Below, piece after piece: positions 17,511 to 26,919 of a stretch of 64,000 bases of DNA. The translations under genes were made by a program, and so were the position numbers. Source of the DNA: Bacteroidota bacterium (lineage in GTDB: Bacteria > Bacteroidota > Bacteroidia > Cytophagales > Cyclobacteriaceae). Within the stretch, counting starts at the first letter, position 1. Each line of letters begins with the position of its first letter. The notes under the pieces were generated by a model. The model saw nothing but the letters and a program-made list of their open reading frames with translations. It searched no databases and was not told the origin of the DNA. The stretch lies in the NCBI GenBank assembly GCA_018266435.1, contig JAFEAL010000006.1, positions 62,001-126,000 of the forward strand, written 5' to 3'.

Positions 17511-20500
17511 ATGAAAAAACTCAACTTCAAACGCATAGTCACAGCGGGTTTAGGTATAGTGGTTGTAGCATTGATTGTGTATTATTTTATGACCGGATCA
17601 AAAGCCGGTGCAGTTTTCTCCTCCATTGATCCTGCCTTTGGCGAGTACGTTTCCTCTTACACACCCCCGGTCATCAGTTCTGGATCATCGGTGCGCTTAG
17701 TGCTTACCAAAGATGCTATTGATTCTTCTGCAATAGGTGAATCAAGTACCCGGCTTTTTGAGTTGAGTCCTTCCACTAAAGGTACCACGGTTTGGCTTGA
17801 TAAGCGTACGGTTGAGTTTCGCCCTTCGGGCCGGATGAAGTCGGGCCAAGTGTATCGGGTTTCTTTTTTCCTCTCCCAACTCTTTAGTGTGCCTAAGGAA
17901 CTGAGCACACTCAACTATTCATTTCAGGTTATTCCACAAAATTTTGAACTGTCTATCGACAATGTAAAACCATATGTAAAAACCGAACCAGCCCGGCAAA
18001 AAATAGAAGGCACCCTTACCACTGTGGATTTTGCCGAAAATGATGCCATCGAAAAAATGCTGACAGCCAAACAGGAAAGCATGGCATTAAAAATTTCATG
18101 GACTCACGCCAGCGGAGGTAAACAGCATTCATTTGTAGTGGAGGATGTAATGCGCAAGGAAACAGTAAGCAAAGTAATCTTGAAGGCTGATGGAGGAGGA
18201 TTAAATATCAGCCACGAGGATTCACAAGAAATTGAAATTCCGGCACTCAGTGATTTTAAAGTGACCCGCATTTCCGTAGAGCAAGGCAGTAACCAGCGTG
18301 TGAAGATTCAGTTTTCTGATCCGCTCGATGAAAAACAAAATTTGAATGGGCTGGTTGCCATTGAAGGAGTAGGTACGGTAGATATTGAAGTCAAAGACAA
18401 TGAGATAAACGTGTTTCCGCCCGTGCGGCAAAATGGATCGCGTAAGCTAATCATTGAGGCGGGCGTCCGCAACCTGTTAGGCTACCAAATGAAGCAAGCC
18501 GTATCATTAGATGTGGTATTTGAACAACTTCTTCCGGCTGTACGCTTTACAGGCAAAGGAACGATACTGCCAAGCAGTGACGGATTAATATTACCCTTTG
18601 AAGCCGTAAACCTCAAATCGGTAGATGTACAGGTAATCAAAATCTATGAAAACAATATTTTACAGTTTTTGCAAAATAACGACTTTGAAGGCAACACAGA
18701 ACTCAGACGTGTGGGCAAACCCGTGCTGAAAAAAAATGTGTCGCTTGAAAATGCAGGCATTACTGATTTAGGAAAATGGAATCGCTTCACCCTTGACCTG
18801 GCCCAGCTTATCAATGCCGAGCCGGGAGCGGTCTATCAGGTGCGCATAGCCTTTAAGAAAAAATTTGTGACTTATGCCTGCGATGAAAATGAAAGTGAAG
18901 AAAATGCAAACTCTTCAGAACAAGAAGATTTTGAGATGGAGAGTGAAAAAGATGGAAGCTACTGGGATTCTTATGAAAACTATTATTACGGAGAAGGCTA
19001 CGATTGGCAGCAGCGCGACAATCCGTGCAATGCGGCCTACTACACTGGTGAGCGGAACATCAAACGAAATGTCATTGCCTCTGATTTGGGCCTGCTGGCC
19101 AAGCGGGGAGGAGACGGAAATCTAGTGGTGGTAGTCAATGATTTGAAAACCACCAAGCCGTTGTCTGGTGTAGCCTTGCAAGTGTTTGATTACCAACAAC
19201 AGCTGTTGGGCACGGCTTCTACCGGCAGTGATGGATTGGCCACCCTCAATACCAAAAAAAATCCTTTTGTGCTGGTGGCTAAATCAGGTGCACAACGCGG
19301 ATACTTGAAACTGCAGGATGGCGAATCTCTTTCGCTCAGCAATTTTGATGTAGGCGGTGAGCAGATCAAACAAGGCGTGAAGGGATTTTTGTATGGAGAA
19401 CGGGGAGTGTGGAGACCGGGCGATTCGCTATACCTCAGTTTTATTTTGGAAGATAAACTCAAATTGCTGCCGGTCGCTCACCCGGTCATTTTCGAATTGC
19501 AAAATCCACAAGGGCAAATCACCAGCCGGATTGTGCGGGCAACTTCTGAGAATGGATTTTATTCTTTTGCTACAGCTACAGCAGATGATGCACCCACCGG
19601 TTTCTGGACAGCCCGCGTGAAGGCAGGTGGTGCAGAATTTACTTCACCTGTTCGAATTGAAACAGTAAAGCCTAACCGCTTGCGAATTAAGCTGGATTTT
19701 GGTGTGGATAAAATCACTACCGATAACAACACTCTCACCGGCAGCTTGCAGGTGGACTGGCTGCACGGGGCGCCCGGCAAAAATTTAAGAGCACAGTTTG
19801 ATGTACTGCTCACCAAAGGCGAGACACGGTTTGCCAAGTACCCCGATTATGTTTTTGAAGATCCATCAAAAAATTTTACCAGCGAATCAAAATCTGTTTT
19901 TGAAGGTGTAACGGATGCAACCGGTCATGCCGTAGTATCCACCAAAATTGAAAGCACAGGCGATGCACCCGGTGTACTCAATGCTATTTTCAGAGGCAAA
20001 GCATTTGAAGAGGGTGGCAACTTCAGTATTGATAATTTTAGTTTACCTTTTTATCCGTACTCATCCTATACCGGAATCCGCACACCCCAGGGCGACAAAG
20101 CGCGTGGCATGTTGCTGACGGATACTACACACCACGTGGAGGTAGTCACCATTGATGCTAACGGAAAGCCGATTTCGCACAACGGCATTCAGATGAGCAT
20201 TTATAAAATCAACTGGCGCTGGTGGTGGGATGCAGCCGGTGACGATAACGTACATTTCATGACCGGGCAATATGCCGAGCCGATTGCCACGGGTAACATC
20301 AATACAGTAAATGGAGCCGGTGCATGGAATTTTAAAATCAAGTACCCTGAATGGGGAAGGTTTTTAATCCGGGCGGTAGATCCTGTATCGGGGCACAGCA
20401 CAGCAAAAACCGTTTACATAGACTGGCCGGGCTGGGCAGGCCGTGCCCGCAATGAAAGTAATGGTGCAACCATGCTTTCGTTTTCATCGGATAAACCCAC

Positions 20501-23081
20501 CTATGCTATAGGCGAAAAAGCGATGCTCACCATTCCCGGCAGTGAACACGGACGTGCATTAATCAGTCTTGAAAATGGAAGCCGGGTGATCAAAACATTC
20601 TGGTTGGAAACCAAAGCAGGAGACAACCCTTTTTCATTTGAAGTGAGCGAAGAAATGACTCCGAATGTTTTTGCTCACGTTACTTTGTTGCAGCCCCACG
20701 CTCAAACGGTCAATGACTTACCGATTCGGTTGTATGGTGTGATCCCCATTCAGGTGGAAAATGTCAAAACTCATTTGAACCCGGTATTGGCAATGCCTGA
20801 TGTACTTGAACCCGGAAAAGAAGTATCGATCAAAGTTTCGGAGCAAGCTAACCGTAAAATGACGTTTACCCTGGCTGTTGTAGATGAGGGGTTACTCGAT
20901 CTCACCCATTTTAAAACACCCGATGCCTGGAACCGCTTTTATGCGCGCGAAGCATTGGGTGTGAAAACATGGGATTTGTACGATCAGGTCATGGGATCGT
21001 TTGGCGGAAAAATTGAACGGCTGCTTGCCATCGGTGGCGATGCGGAACTGGCTAGGTCAAAAGAAGATGATTCTAAAACAAACCGATTCAAGGCGGTGGT
21101 AAAATACTTCGGACCTTATACATTGAATAGCGGCTCGAGAGAAATAAAATTCATAATGCCGCAATACATCGGTTCAGTGAAAACAATGGTTGTTGCAGGC
21201 TATGAAGGAGCCTACGGCAAAACTGAAAAAGCCACACCGGTGCGCAAGCCGCTGATGGTACTAGCTACGCTGCCGCGCGTACTCGGCCCGGAGGAAAATG
21301 TAAAACTGCCCGTTACGCTTTTTGCTAACGAAAAAAATATACAGTCGGCTACGGTCACAGTGAAAGTAAGCGGCCCGGTAAGTTTGTCAAATACTTCGCG
21401 AACAGTAAATTTTTCAGGCATAGGCGACATCACCACTACTTTTGATTTGAACGTAAGGGCTATGACGGGCATTGCCAAAGTGGAAGTAATCGCTACTTCG
21501 GGAAATTATAAAGCAAGCGATGTTATTCAAATTGAAGTGCGAAACCCCAATCCGCCTGTCAGCCAAGTACAAGAAGCCGTGGTGGAAGCTGGAAAAAATT
21601 GGAATGTACAGCTTATGCCAATAGGCCTGGCCGGAACCAACTCAGCCTCGCTTGAAGTTTCAAGCCTGCCACCGGTTAACTTAGGCCAGCGGTTGAAATA
21701 CCTGATTCAATATCCGTATGGTTGCATTGAGCAAACCACTTCATCTGTCTTTCCGCAGTTGTATTTATCAAATGTGAAACAACTCAGTGAGGGAGAGAAA
21801 GCGGCAATCCAGAAAAATATCAGCTCAGCCATTGTTCGCCTCAAATCATTCGTCAATCGGGATGGAGGATTTTCATACTGGCCTGGTGGAGAAGATTCTG
21901 ACAGTTGGGGCACTACTTATGCCGGTCATTTTTTACTTGAAGCTGAAGCGAAAGGTCATTTTGTCCATGCCGACTTACTGAAACGCTGGAAAAAATACCA
22001 ATGTGCCAAAGCGCAGGTCTGGCGCAAGAATGCCGAATACAGCAGTGAGTTGAGCCAGGCTTACCGATTGTACACATTGGCACTGTCTGGCGATGCCGAC
22101 CTTAGTTCGATGAACCGGTTGCGCGAGGCTTCTTCTCTTCCACCCGTGGCCGGTTGGATGTTGGCCGCAGCCTATGCCAAAGCCGGCCAACCGGAGGCCG
22201 CGAAGAAACTGATTACCAATCTTTCAACTTTAGTAAAACCGTATCAGGAAATGAGCTACTCATACGGATCAGATCTGCGCGACAAAGCCATTATTTTGGA
22301 AACATTGATCATGTTGGGTGAGCGGAAAGAAGGATTTGATTTACTGAAAGAAATTTCGACCTCACTGAGCAATGACAATTACTGGATGAGCACACAAACT
22401 GTAGCTTGGTGCTTGAAATCCATCGGTGCATTTGCCGGAGCAGAACAAAAGGGCGATATGAAATTCAAGTATACTTATAATGGAAAGGAGATCTCAGCAG
22501 GCACTGGCTTATACGTGGCACAAGCCAATTTACCTGTTGATGGTGCAAAGACCGGAAGTTTTTCATTTGCCAATGAAAGCAAGGGCGTTTTGTTTGTGAG
22601 AATAGTATCAGAAGGTACGCCTGCCCACGGTCAGGAAGAGAGTGCCAGCAATAACCTGAACATGACCCTGAGTTACACCGATACAAACGGCAATACAATT
22701 GATCCGGCATATTTGGAACAAGGAAAAGAATTTGTGGCAACGGTATCGGTCAGTAATCCCGGAATGCGGGGAGCGTATAAAAACTTGGCCTTGAAACAAA
22801 TCTTTCCTTCAGGATGGGAAATCAATAATTTGCGTTTGGATGGTGCCGAAGATAAACTCATCAGCGATAAATCAACCTATCAGGACATTCGCGATGACCG
22901 GGTGTACACCCATTTTGATTTGCAAGCTAACCAGCAAAAAATATTTAAGGTATTGCTCACGGCAAGTTATGCCGGCACATTTTATTTACCTGCCGTAAGT
23001 TGCGAGGCCATGTACGACCACTCCATCTATTCACACGAAAAAGGTAAAGTAGTCAGTGTAGTAAAGCCGGTAAGTCAGTAA
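17511..23081 (+). CDS. Alpha-2-macroglobulin family protein with intact thioester
   Basis: A 1856-residue giant protein. A short cytoplasmic N-terminus and one hydrophobic helix (about residues 10-27) without a lipobox suggest a periplasm-facing protein anchored in the inner membrane, unlike the lipoprotein E. coli YfhM. Several macroglobulin beta-domains follow. The A2M core near residues 1110-1170 includes 'VDEGLLDLTHFKTPDAW'. The thioester motif CIEQ is complete (Cys1405-Gln1408) and is followed by an alpha-helical TED-like domain. Bacterial A2Ms are thought to trap attacking proteases that reach the periplasm. Residues ~456-500 form an odd acidic and Tyr-rich insertion. The usual partner pbpC (PBP1c) is not adjacent. 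Confidence 0.92.
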   Translation: MKKLNFKRIVTAGLGIVVVALIVYYFMTGSKAGAVFSSIDPAFGEYVSSYTPPVISSGSSVRLVLTKDAIDSSAIGESSTRLFELSPSTKGTTVWLDKRTVEFRPSGRMKSGQVYRVSFFLSQLFSVPKELSTLNYSFQVIPQNFELSIDNVKPYVKTEPARQKIEGTLTTVDFAENDAIEKMLTAKQESMALKISWTHASGGKQHSFVVEDVMRKETVSKVILKADGGGLNISHEDSQEIEIPALSDFKVTRISVEQGSNQRVKIQFSDPLDEKQNLNGLVAIEGVGTVDIEVKDNEINVFPPVRQNGSRKLIIEAGVRNLLGYQMKQAVSLDVVFEQLLPAVRFTGKGTILPSSDGLILPFEAVNLKSVDVQVIKIYENNILQFLQNNDFEGNTELRRVGKPVLKKNVSLENAGITDLGKWNRFTLDLAQLINAEPGAVYQVRIAFKKKFVTYACDENESEENANSSEQEDFEMESEKDGSYWDSYENYYYGEGYDWQQRDNPCNAAYYTGERNIKRNVIASDLGLLAKRGGDGNLVVVVNDLKTTKPLSGVALQVFDYQQQLLGTASTGSDGLATLNTKKNPFVLVAKSGAQRGYLKLQDGESLSLSNFDVGGEQIKQGVKGFLYGERGVWRPGDSLYLSFILEDKLKLLPVAHPVIFELQNPQGQITSRIVRATSENGFYSFATATADDAPTGFWTARVKAGGAEFTSPVRIETVKPNRLRIKLDFGVDKITTDNNTLTGSLQVDWLHGAPGKNLRAQFDVLLTKGETRFAKYPDYVFEDPSKNFTSESKSVFEGVTDATGHAVVSTKIESTGDAPGVLNAIFRGKAFEEGGNFSIDNFSLPFYPYSSYTGIRTPQGDKARGMLLTDTTHHVEVVTIDANGKPISHNGIQMSIYKINWRWWWDAAGDDNVHFMTGQYAEPIATGNINTVNGAGAWNFKIKYPEWGRFLIRAVDPVSGHSTAKTVYIDWPGWAGRARNESNGATMLSFSSDKPTYAIGEKAMLTIPGSEHGRALISLENGSRVIKTFWLETKAGDNPFSFEVSEEMTPNVFAHVTLLQPHAQTVNDLPIRLYGVIPIQVENVKTHLNPVLAMPDVLEPGKEVSIKVSEQANRKMTFTLAVVDEGLLDLTHFKTPDAWNRFYAREALGVKTWDLYDQVMGSFGGKIERLLAIGGDAELARSKEDDSKTNRFKAVVKYFGPYTLNSGSREIKFIMPQYIGSVKTMVVAGYEGAYGKTEKATPVRKPLMVLATLPRVLGPEENVKLPVTLFANEKNIQSATVTVKVSGPVSLSNTSRTVNFSGIGDITTTFDLNVRAMTGIAKVEVIATSGNYKASDVIQIEVRNPNPPVSQVQEAVVEAGKNWNVQLMPIGLAGTNSASLEVSSLPPVNLGQRLKYLIQYPYGCIEQTTSSVFPQLYLSNVKQLSEGEKAAIQKNISSAIVRLKSFVNRDGGFSYWPGGEDSDSWGTTYAGHFLLEAEAKGHFVHADLLKRWKKYQCAKAQVWRKNAEYSSELSQAYRLYTLALSGDADLSSMNRLREASSLPPVAGWMLAAAYAKAGQPEAAKKLITNLSTLVKPYQEMSYSYGSDLRDKAIILETLIMLGERKEGFDLLKEISTSLSNDNYWMSTQTVAWCLKSIGAFAGAEQKGDMKFKYTYNGKEISAGTGLYVAQANLPVDGAKTGSFSFANESKGVLFVRIVSEGTPAHGQEESASNNLNMTLSYTDTNGNTIDPAYLEQGKEFVATVSVSNPGMRGAYKNLALKQIFPSGWEINNLRLDGAEDKLISDKSTYQDIRDDRVYTHFDLQANQQKIFKVLLTASYAGTFYLPAVSCEAMYDHSIYSHEKGKVVSVVKPVSQ

Positions 23082-23151
23082 TTTTTTTTTGAAATCACAT
23101 TGCCTTTTCGATGAGAGTCATGTTAAAAAATAAATGAGAAGACGAGAACGC

Positions 23152-24057
23152 TCATTTCATTTTAGACCGTTTGATCAGGTAAGCTTGCAGCACTTCAAAA
23201 TAGTTTTTTCTTGCATGGGCTGGCACAAAATCAATTTTGAGTTGATCGCATTTTGTTTTTACCTGCGTGTGCAGTTCCTTGAGTTCGTTCGTAAATTTTT
23301 CTTTGATTTCGACAGGGTTTAGTTTCAGTTTTTCGCCCGATTCCAAATCAATGAACTCATAAGGCCTTTCTTCAAAATCAAAATTCAACTCCGTATCGTG
23401 GTCGGTAACATGGAAAAGCAAAATTTCATGCTTGTTATGTTTCAGGTGTTGAAGTGCTTTATAGACTTCTAGTTGATCGCCATTTTCAAACATATCGCTG
23501 AAAATGATGACCAGCGAACGCTTATGAATTTTTTCTGCCAGGGTGTGAAGCACCTCGGCAATGTTGGTGGGTTGTGCGGCCGGAGGTTGATTCAGCCGGT
23601 CTTCCAGTAAATTAAAAATTTTGTCCAAATGTGCTGGAGTAGATTTTATGGCCGTAATCATCTCAAGCTGATCGGCAAACAAGGCTAACCCTACGGCATC
23701 ATGCTGATGGCTGAGCAGATAAGATAAGGCTGCGGCACAGTGAATGCTGAATTTTATTTTCTGCATTTCGGGCCTGGGGTAATACATAGAGGCTGAGCAA
23801 TCCAGGGCGATCAGGCATCGCAAATTAGTTTCTTCTTCATATTGTTTAGTGTAGAGGCGGTCGGTTCGGGCAAATACTTTCCAATCAATATGGCGGGTAC
23901 TTTGTCCTTCATTATAGAGCCGGTGTTCGGCAAATTCAACCGAAAAACCATGATAAGGAGACCGGTGGAGGCCAGTTATGAAACCTTCCACCATCTGTTT
24001 GGCCAGCAACTCCAACCCTCCGGCCCGTCTTACTTCTTGAAAGTTTAGGGATAGCAT
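23152..24057 (-). CDS. DUF58 domain-containing protein
   Basis: A 301-residue soluble protein. It has the DUF58 core 'STRHIDWKVFARTDRLYTKQYEEE' followed by a von Willebrand A-like fold with a MIDAS-type motif DCSASM. The family commonly works with a MoxR AAA ATPase and membrane VWA proteins (BatA/BatB) in Bacteroidota, but none of these partners adjoins the gene. It converges with the A2M gene. The C-terminus (IKRSKMK) is basic. Specific role unknown. Confidence 0.87.
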   Translation of the reverse strand: MLSLNFQEVRRAGGLELLAKQMVEGFITGLHRSPYHGFSVEFAEHRLYNEGQSTRHIDWKVFARTDRLYTKQYEEETNLRCLIALDCSASMYYPRPEMQKIKFSIHCAAALSYLLSHQHDAVGLALFADQLEMITAIKSTPAHLDKIFNLLEDRLNQPPAAQPTNIAEVLHTLAEKIHKRSLVIIFSDMFENGDQLEVYKALQHLKHNKHEILLFHVTDHDTELNFDFEERPYEFIDLESGEKLKLNPVEIKEKFTNELKELHTQVKTKCDQLKIDFVPAHARKNYFEVLQAYLIKRSKMK

Positions 24058-24128
24058 TTGTAAAAAATAATTAAAATAGTACCTTCGAAATACCTAAAGA
24101 CATAAACCAACCTTAAACCAAACGACCC

Positions 24129-24491
24129 GTGGAAGAGAACAAACCTAATGGCCGGGATGAAATTTACTCAGAAAAGGTGAAAGCGGGAAAGCGAACTTAT
24201 TTCTTTGATGTAAAATCTACCCGAGCCAATGACTTTTATGTGACAATCACTGAAAGCAAAAAACGCTTCAATCAGGATGGAGAGGGATTTACCTACGAGA
24301 AGCACAAAATTTTTCTTTACAAAGAAGATTTTCATAAGTTCATGGAAGCACTAAACAACACATTGAATCACGTGAAAAATGAATTGATGCCCGGGGTTGA
24401 TTTTTCGTCTTTTGAGCACACCCGTGAAGACAAAGAGATGGCCGAAACCAACCACAAACAATCAACGGATACCGAACTTCGCTGGGACTAA
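24129..24491 (+). CDS. DUF3276 / PUR-alpha-like nucleic-acid-binding protein
   Basis: A 120-residue protein starting with GTG. The PUR-like repeat is seen in 'YSEKVKAGKRTYFFDVKSTRANDFYVTITESKK' and the following helix 'KEDFHKFMEALNNTL'. This small family is widespread in Bacteroidota and spirochaetes, where a crystal structure showed a PUR-type fold that dimerises and binds nucleic acid. The tail after residue 100 is acidic and probably disordered. A strong terminator follows. Confidence 0.85.
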   Translation: MEENKPNGRDEIYSEKVKAGKRTYFFDVKSTRANDFYVTITESKKRFNQDGEGFTYEKHKIFLYKEDFHKFMEALNNTLNHVKNELMPGVDFSSFEHTREDKEMAETNHKQSTDTELRWD

Positions 24492-24521
24492 CGATTTTTT
24501 TATACCTAACCTAACCTGATT

Positions 24522-24550
24522 AATCCCGCTCTTTTGGCGGGATTTTTCTT
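24522..24550 (+). terminator. Rho-independent terminator after the PUR-like gene
   Basis: AATCCCGC (24522-24529) and GCGGGATT (24537-24544) form a perfect 8-bp stem with a 7-nt loop, then a T-rich run. Confidence 0.9.
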
Positions 24551-24600
24551 TTCTAAAAATTAGATAAGCCTCATCGTTTTTCAAAAATGAAAGGAGAATC

Positions 24601-24608
24601 TATCTTTG
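24601..24608 (+). promoter_or_regulatory. -7 box of the ychF promoter
   Basis: TATCTTTG is an exact TAnnTTTG match 18 nt before the ATG. No good -33 TTTG is evident. The box overlaps a TTG that could be misread as an upstream start, so it helps fix the start at 24627. Confidence 0.6.
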
Positions 24609-24626
24609 CGCCTCAAATTTTTATCC

Positions 24627-25724
24627 ATGGCATTAAAATGTGGTATTGTAGGGCTGCCCAACGTGGGCAAGTCAACGTTGTTTAACGCAATCTCGAACAA
24701 CAAAGCTGAGGCAGCTAATTTTCCATTTTGTACGATCGAACCCAATGTGGGCGTAATCTCGGTGCCTGATCAGCGACTCACAACCCTTAAAGAGTTGGTT
24801 AATCCACAAAAAATAATACCCACCACCTTTGAGTTTGTTGATATTGCAGGGCTGGTGAAGGGAGCTAGCAAAGGCGAAGGCCTGGGCAACCAGTTCTTGG
24901 CCAACATTCGCGAAGTAGATGCTATTGCTCATGTGGTTCGCTGCTTTGAAAATGATAACATTATTCACGTGGCCGGTAAAGTTGACCCCACAGGAGACAA
25001 AGAAGTAATAGACACAGAACTTCAGTTGAAAGACCTTGAATCGGTAGAGAAAAAAATTAGCAAAGTAGAACGCACCGCCAAAAACGGTGACGCCAAAGCT
25101 AAAAAAGAACTGGCCGCACTGATACAGTTTAAGGATGCCCTCTCGGCCGGGAAAAATGCTCGTTCAGTGCAGATGGATGCCGAAGACCGCAAAGCCATTG
25201 AAGATTTACAATTGCTTACCGACAAGCCGGTGATTTATGTTGCTAACGTAGATGAAAAATCAATTCATACGGGCAACCCCTATGTAGATGCACTGAAGGA
25301 CTTAGTAAAAAATGAAAATGCAGAAGTAGTAGTGGTTTGTGCAGCCATAGAAGCGCAAATAGCCGAACTTGAAAGCCTGGAAGACCGACAGGTTTTTTTG
25401 GAAGAGTACGGCTTAAAGGAATCAGGCCTGGACCGACTGATTCAGGCAGCGTATCATTTACTTAACTTGATCACTTATTTTACCGCAGGTGAAAAAGAAG
25501 TACGGGCCTGGACAATTCACCGCGGTTGGAAGGCTCCCCAGGCAGCAGGTGTTATCCATACTGACTTTGAAAAAGGATTTATCCGTGCCGAAGTGATTAA
25601 AATACCTGATTATCAGAAATATAAAACTGAGGTAGGCTGCCGTGAGGCTGGCAAAATGGCTGTAGAAGGCAAAGACTATGTAGTACAAGACGGTGACGTG
25701 ATGCACTTTAGGTTTAACGTATAA
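24627..25724 (+). CDS. ychF: Redox-regulated ATPase YchF (Obg-like)
   Basis: A 365-residue Obg-family P-loop NTPase, starting [17 protein letters not shown]. The G1 motif is GLPNVGKST, the G3 region is '[15 protein letters not shown]', and the altered G4 NVDE explains ATP preference in the family. A C-terminal TGS domain ends the protein (from about residue 280, '[15 protein letters not shown]...'). YchF binds ribosomes and is linked to stress and redox responses. Family length is about 363. An upstream in-frame TTG lies in the promoter box and is rejected as start. Confidence 0.96.
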   Translation: MALKCGIVGLPNVGKSTLFNAISNNKAEAANFPFCTIEPNVGVISVPDQRLTTLKELVNPQKIIPTTFEFVDIAGLVKGASKGEGLGNQFLANIREVDAIAHVVRCFENDNIIHVAGKVDPTGDKEVIDTELQLKDLESVEKKISKVERTAKNGDAKAKKELAALIQFKDALSAGKNARSVQMDAEDRKAIEDLQLLTDKPVIYVANVDEKSIHTGNPYVDALKDLVKNENAEVVVVCAAIEAQIAELESLEDRQVFLEEYGLKESGLDRLIQAAYHLLNLITYFTAGEKEVRAWTIHRGWKAPQAAGVIHTDFEKGFIRAEVIKIPDYQKYKTEVGCREAGKMAVEGKDYVVQDGDVMHFRFNV

Positions 25725-25855
25725 CGACCAAATTAAAATAATACTTACACCAAATAGGTCAATTTCATTGACTTTTAGTAATTTAGCTATCCCTTTTATT
25801 GTTGATTTTTTATAAAAGGTTGTTAAAAAAATATTTTTTGGCCTAATCATAAGCA

Positions 25856-26653
25856 GTGAGGATCAGGATCGTTTTTTCCCTGAAAAACCGTGGGGCATAC
25901 GTGCCCTTTCATCATCAGTTTTTACTTGCCCAAACGGTAAAGGGCTTGGTCATGCTCGGGGCAAAACCCGAATTTTACTCTTTTAACCAATACAATTTCT
26001 CAGGTCTTAAGGGGCAAATTAAGATCAGCCGCAAGGGCCTGCATTTTTATTCGTCACGGGTTACCCTGGTTTTTTCATCGCCTAGCCGTGAATTTGTTGA
26101 ATATTTTCTGTCTACACTTTTCGCTCAAAAAGAATTGATGATCGGCAATTTGCAGTTAGTGCCAGAGTCGCACGATTTAGAAAACCCCATTCTATTTACA
26201 GACAGCATGAGGTATTTGTGTATTTCGCCTGTCGTGTTACTGCCCGCTACGTTCAATGACGAGCAAGGCAAGCGTTTCATTTCTCCTGAAAGTGATGAAT
26301 TTTCTGATTTGCTCTACAACAATACGATTGAACGAATGGAAGCGAGTCAAAAATTTCTTCCCGACACGCTTTCCAGTTTCTATAAATTCCAGTTGGTGGC
26401 CGATAAAGATTATTTGACCAAGATTCAATCAACTCATAAAAAATTTGCCCGCATCTACCCGCTTTATGATTCTGATGTAAAATACGAGGCGCGCGGTTAT
26501 ACCTTTCCGTTTGTTTTGTACGCTCCTCTACCCGTGCAGCAGTTCGTGTATGAAAACGGATTGGGTTTGTATTCGCACAAAGGTTTTGGTATGCTCGATG
26601 TAGCTCACGCCAGTTCAGCATCAAATGAAGAGAGTATTGTAATGTATGCATAG
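25856..26653 (+). CDS. cas6: Solitary CRISPR-associated endoribonuclease Cas6
   Basis: A 265-residue protein starting with GTG (MRIRIVFSLKNRG). It has the Cas6 layout of two ferredoxin-like halves: an N-terminal 'VPFHHQFLLAQTVKGL' helix and the C-terminal glycine-rich loop GLGLYSHKGFGML that defines the family. Cas6 cleaves CRISPR precursor RNA within the repeat. No repeat array and no other cas gene lies in this window, upstream (ychF) or downstream (BNR exoprotein). Candidate general bases include the His residues near the N-terminal helix. It may serve an array elsewhere in the genome or have another RNA target. Confidence 0.85.
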   Translation: MRIRIVFSLKNRGAYVPFHHQFLLAQTVKGLVMLGAKPEFYSFNQYNFSGLKGQIKISRKGLHFYSSRVTLVFSSPSREFVEYFLSTLFAQKELMIGNLQLVPESHDLENPILFTDSMRYLCISPVVLLPATFNDEQGKRFISPESDEFSDLLYNNTIERMEASQKFLPDTLSSFYKFQLVADKDYLTKIQSTHKKFARIYPLYDSDVKYEARGYTFPFVLYAPLPVQQFVYENGLGLYSHKGFGMLDVAHASSASNEESIVMYA

Positions 26654-26919
26654 CCACTCATCTAATGTTGGCTCCCGGCATTGCCGAAAGATGCACACAT
26701 CATCTTGACAGGTTACAAGAAGCGAAGATGTTGATCAAGAAAAGCAAAGGGGTATAAGTAATTAATTCGCGGAGTTATTGGAAAGATGCGTGAGAGTTAT
26801 CATCACGTGCTTGCAAAAAGTATTTTGCCCGTTGATCATTTCATTTTGTTTTTGCTGTAATTTCTTGTTTTTGCCGCACGGCATTTATAATACCTTTTTA
26901 GAAAGTTAATTTTTCATCC

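Noticed and set aside
26654-26919. Short frame (~30 codons) after cas6 reading LDRLQEAKMLIKKSKGV
   Set aside because: Helical-looking and possibly the remnant of a gene, but too short and without a start signal to call.
25725-26919. CRISPR repeats flanking cas6
   Set aside because: I looked for regularly spaced repeats on both sides and found none.
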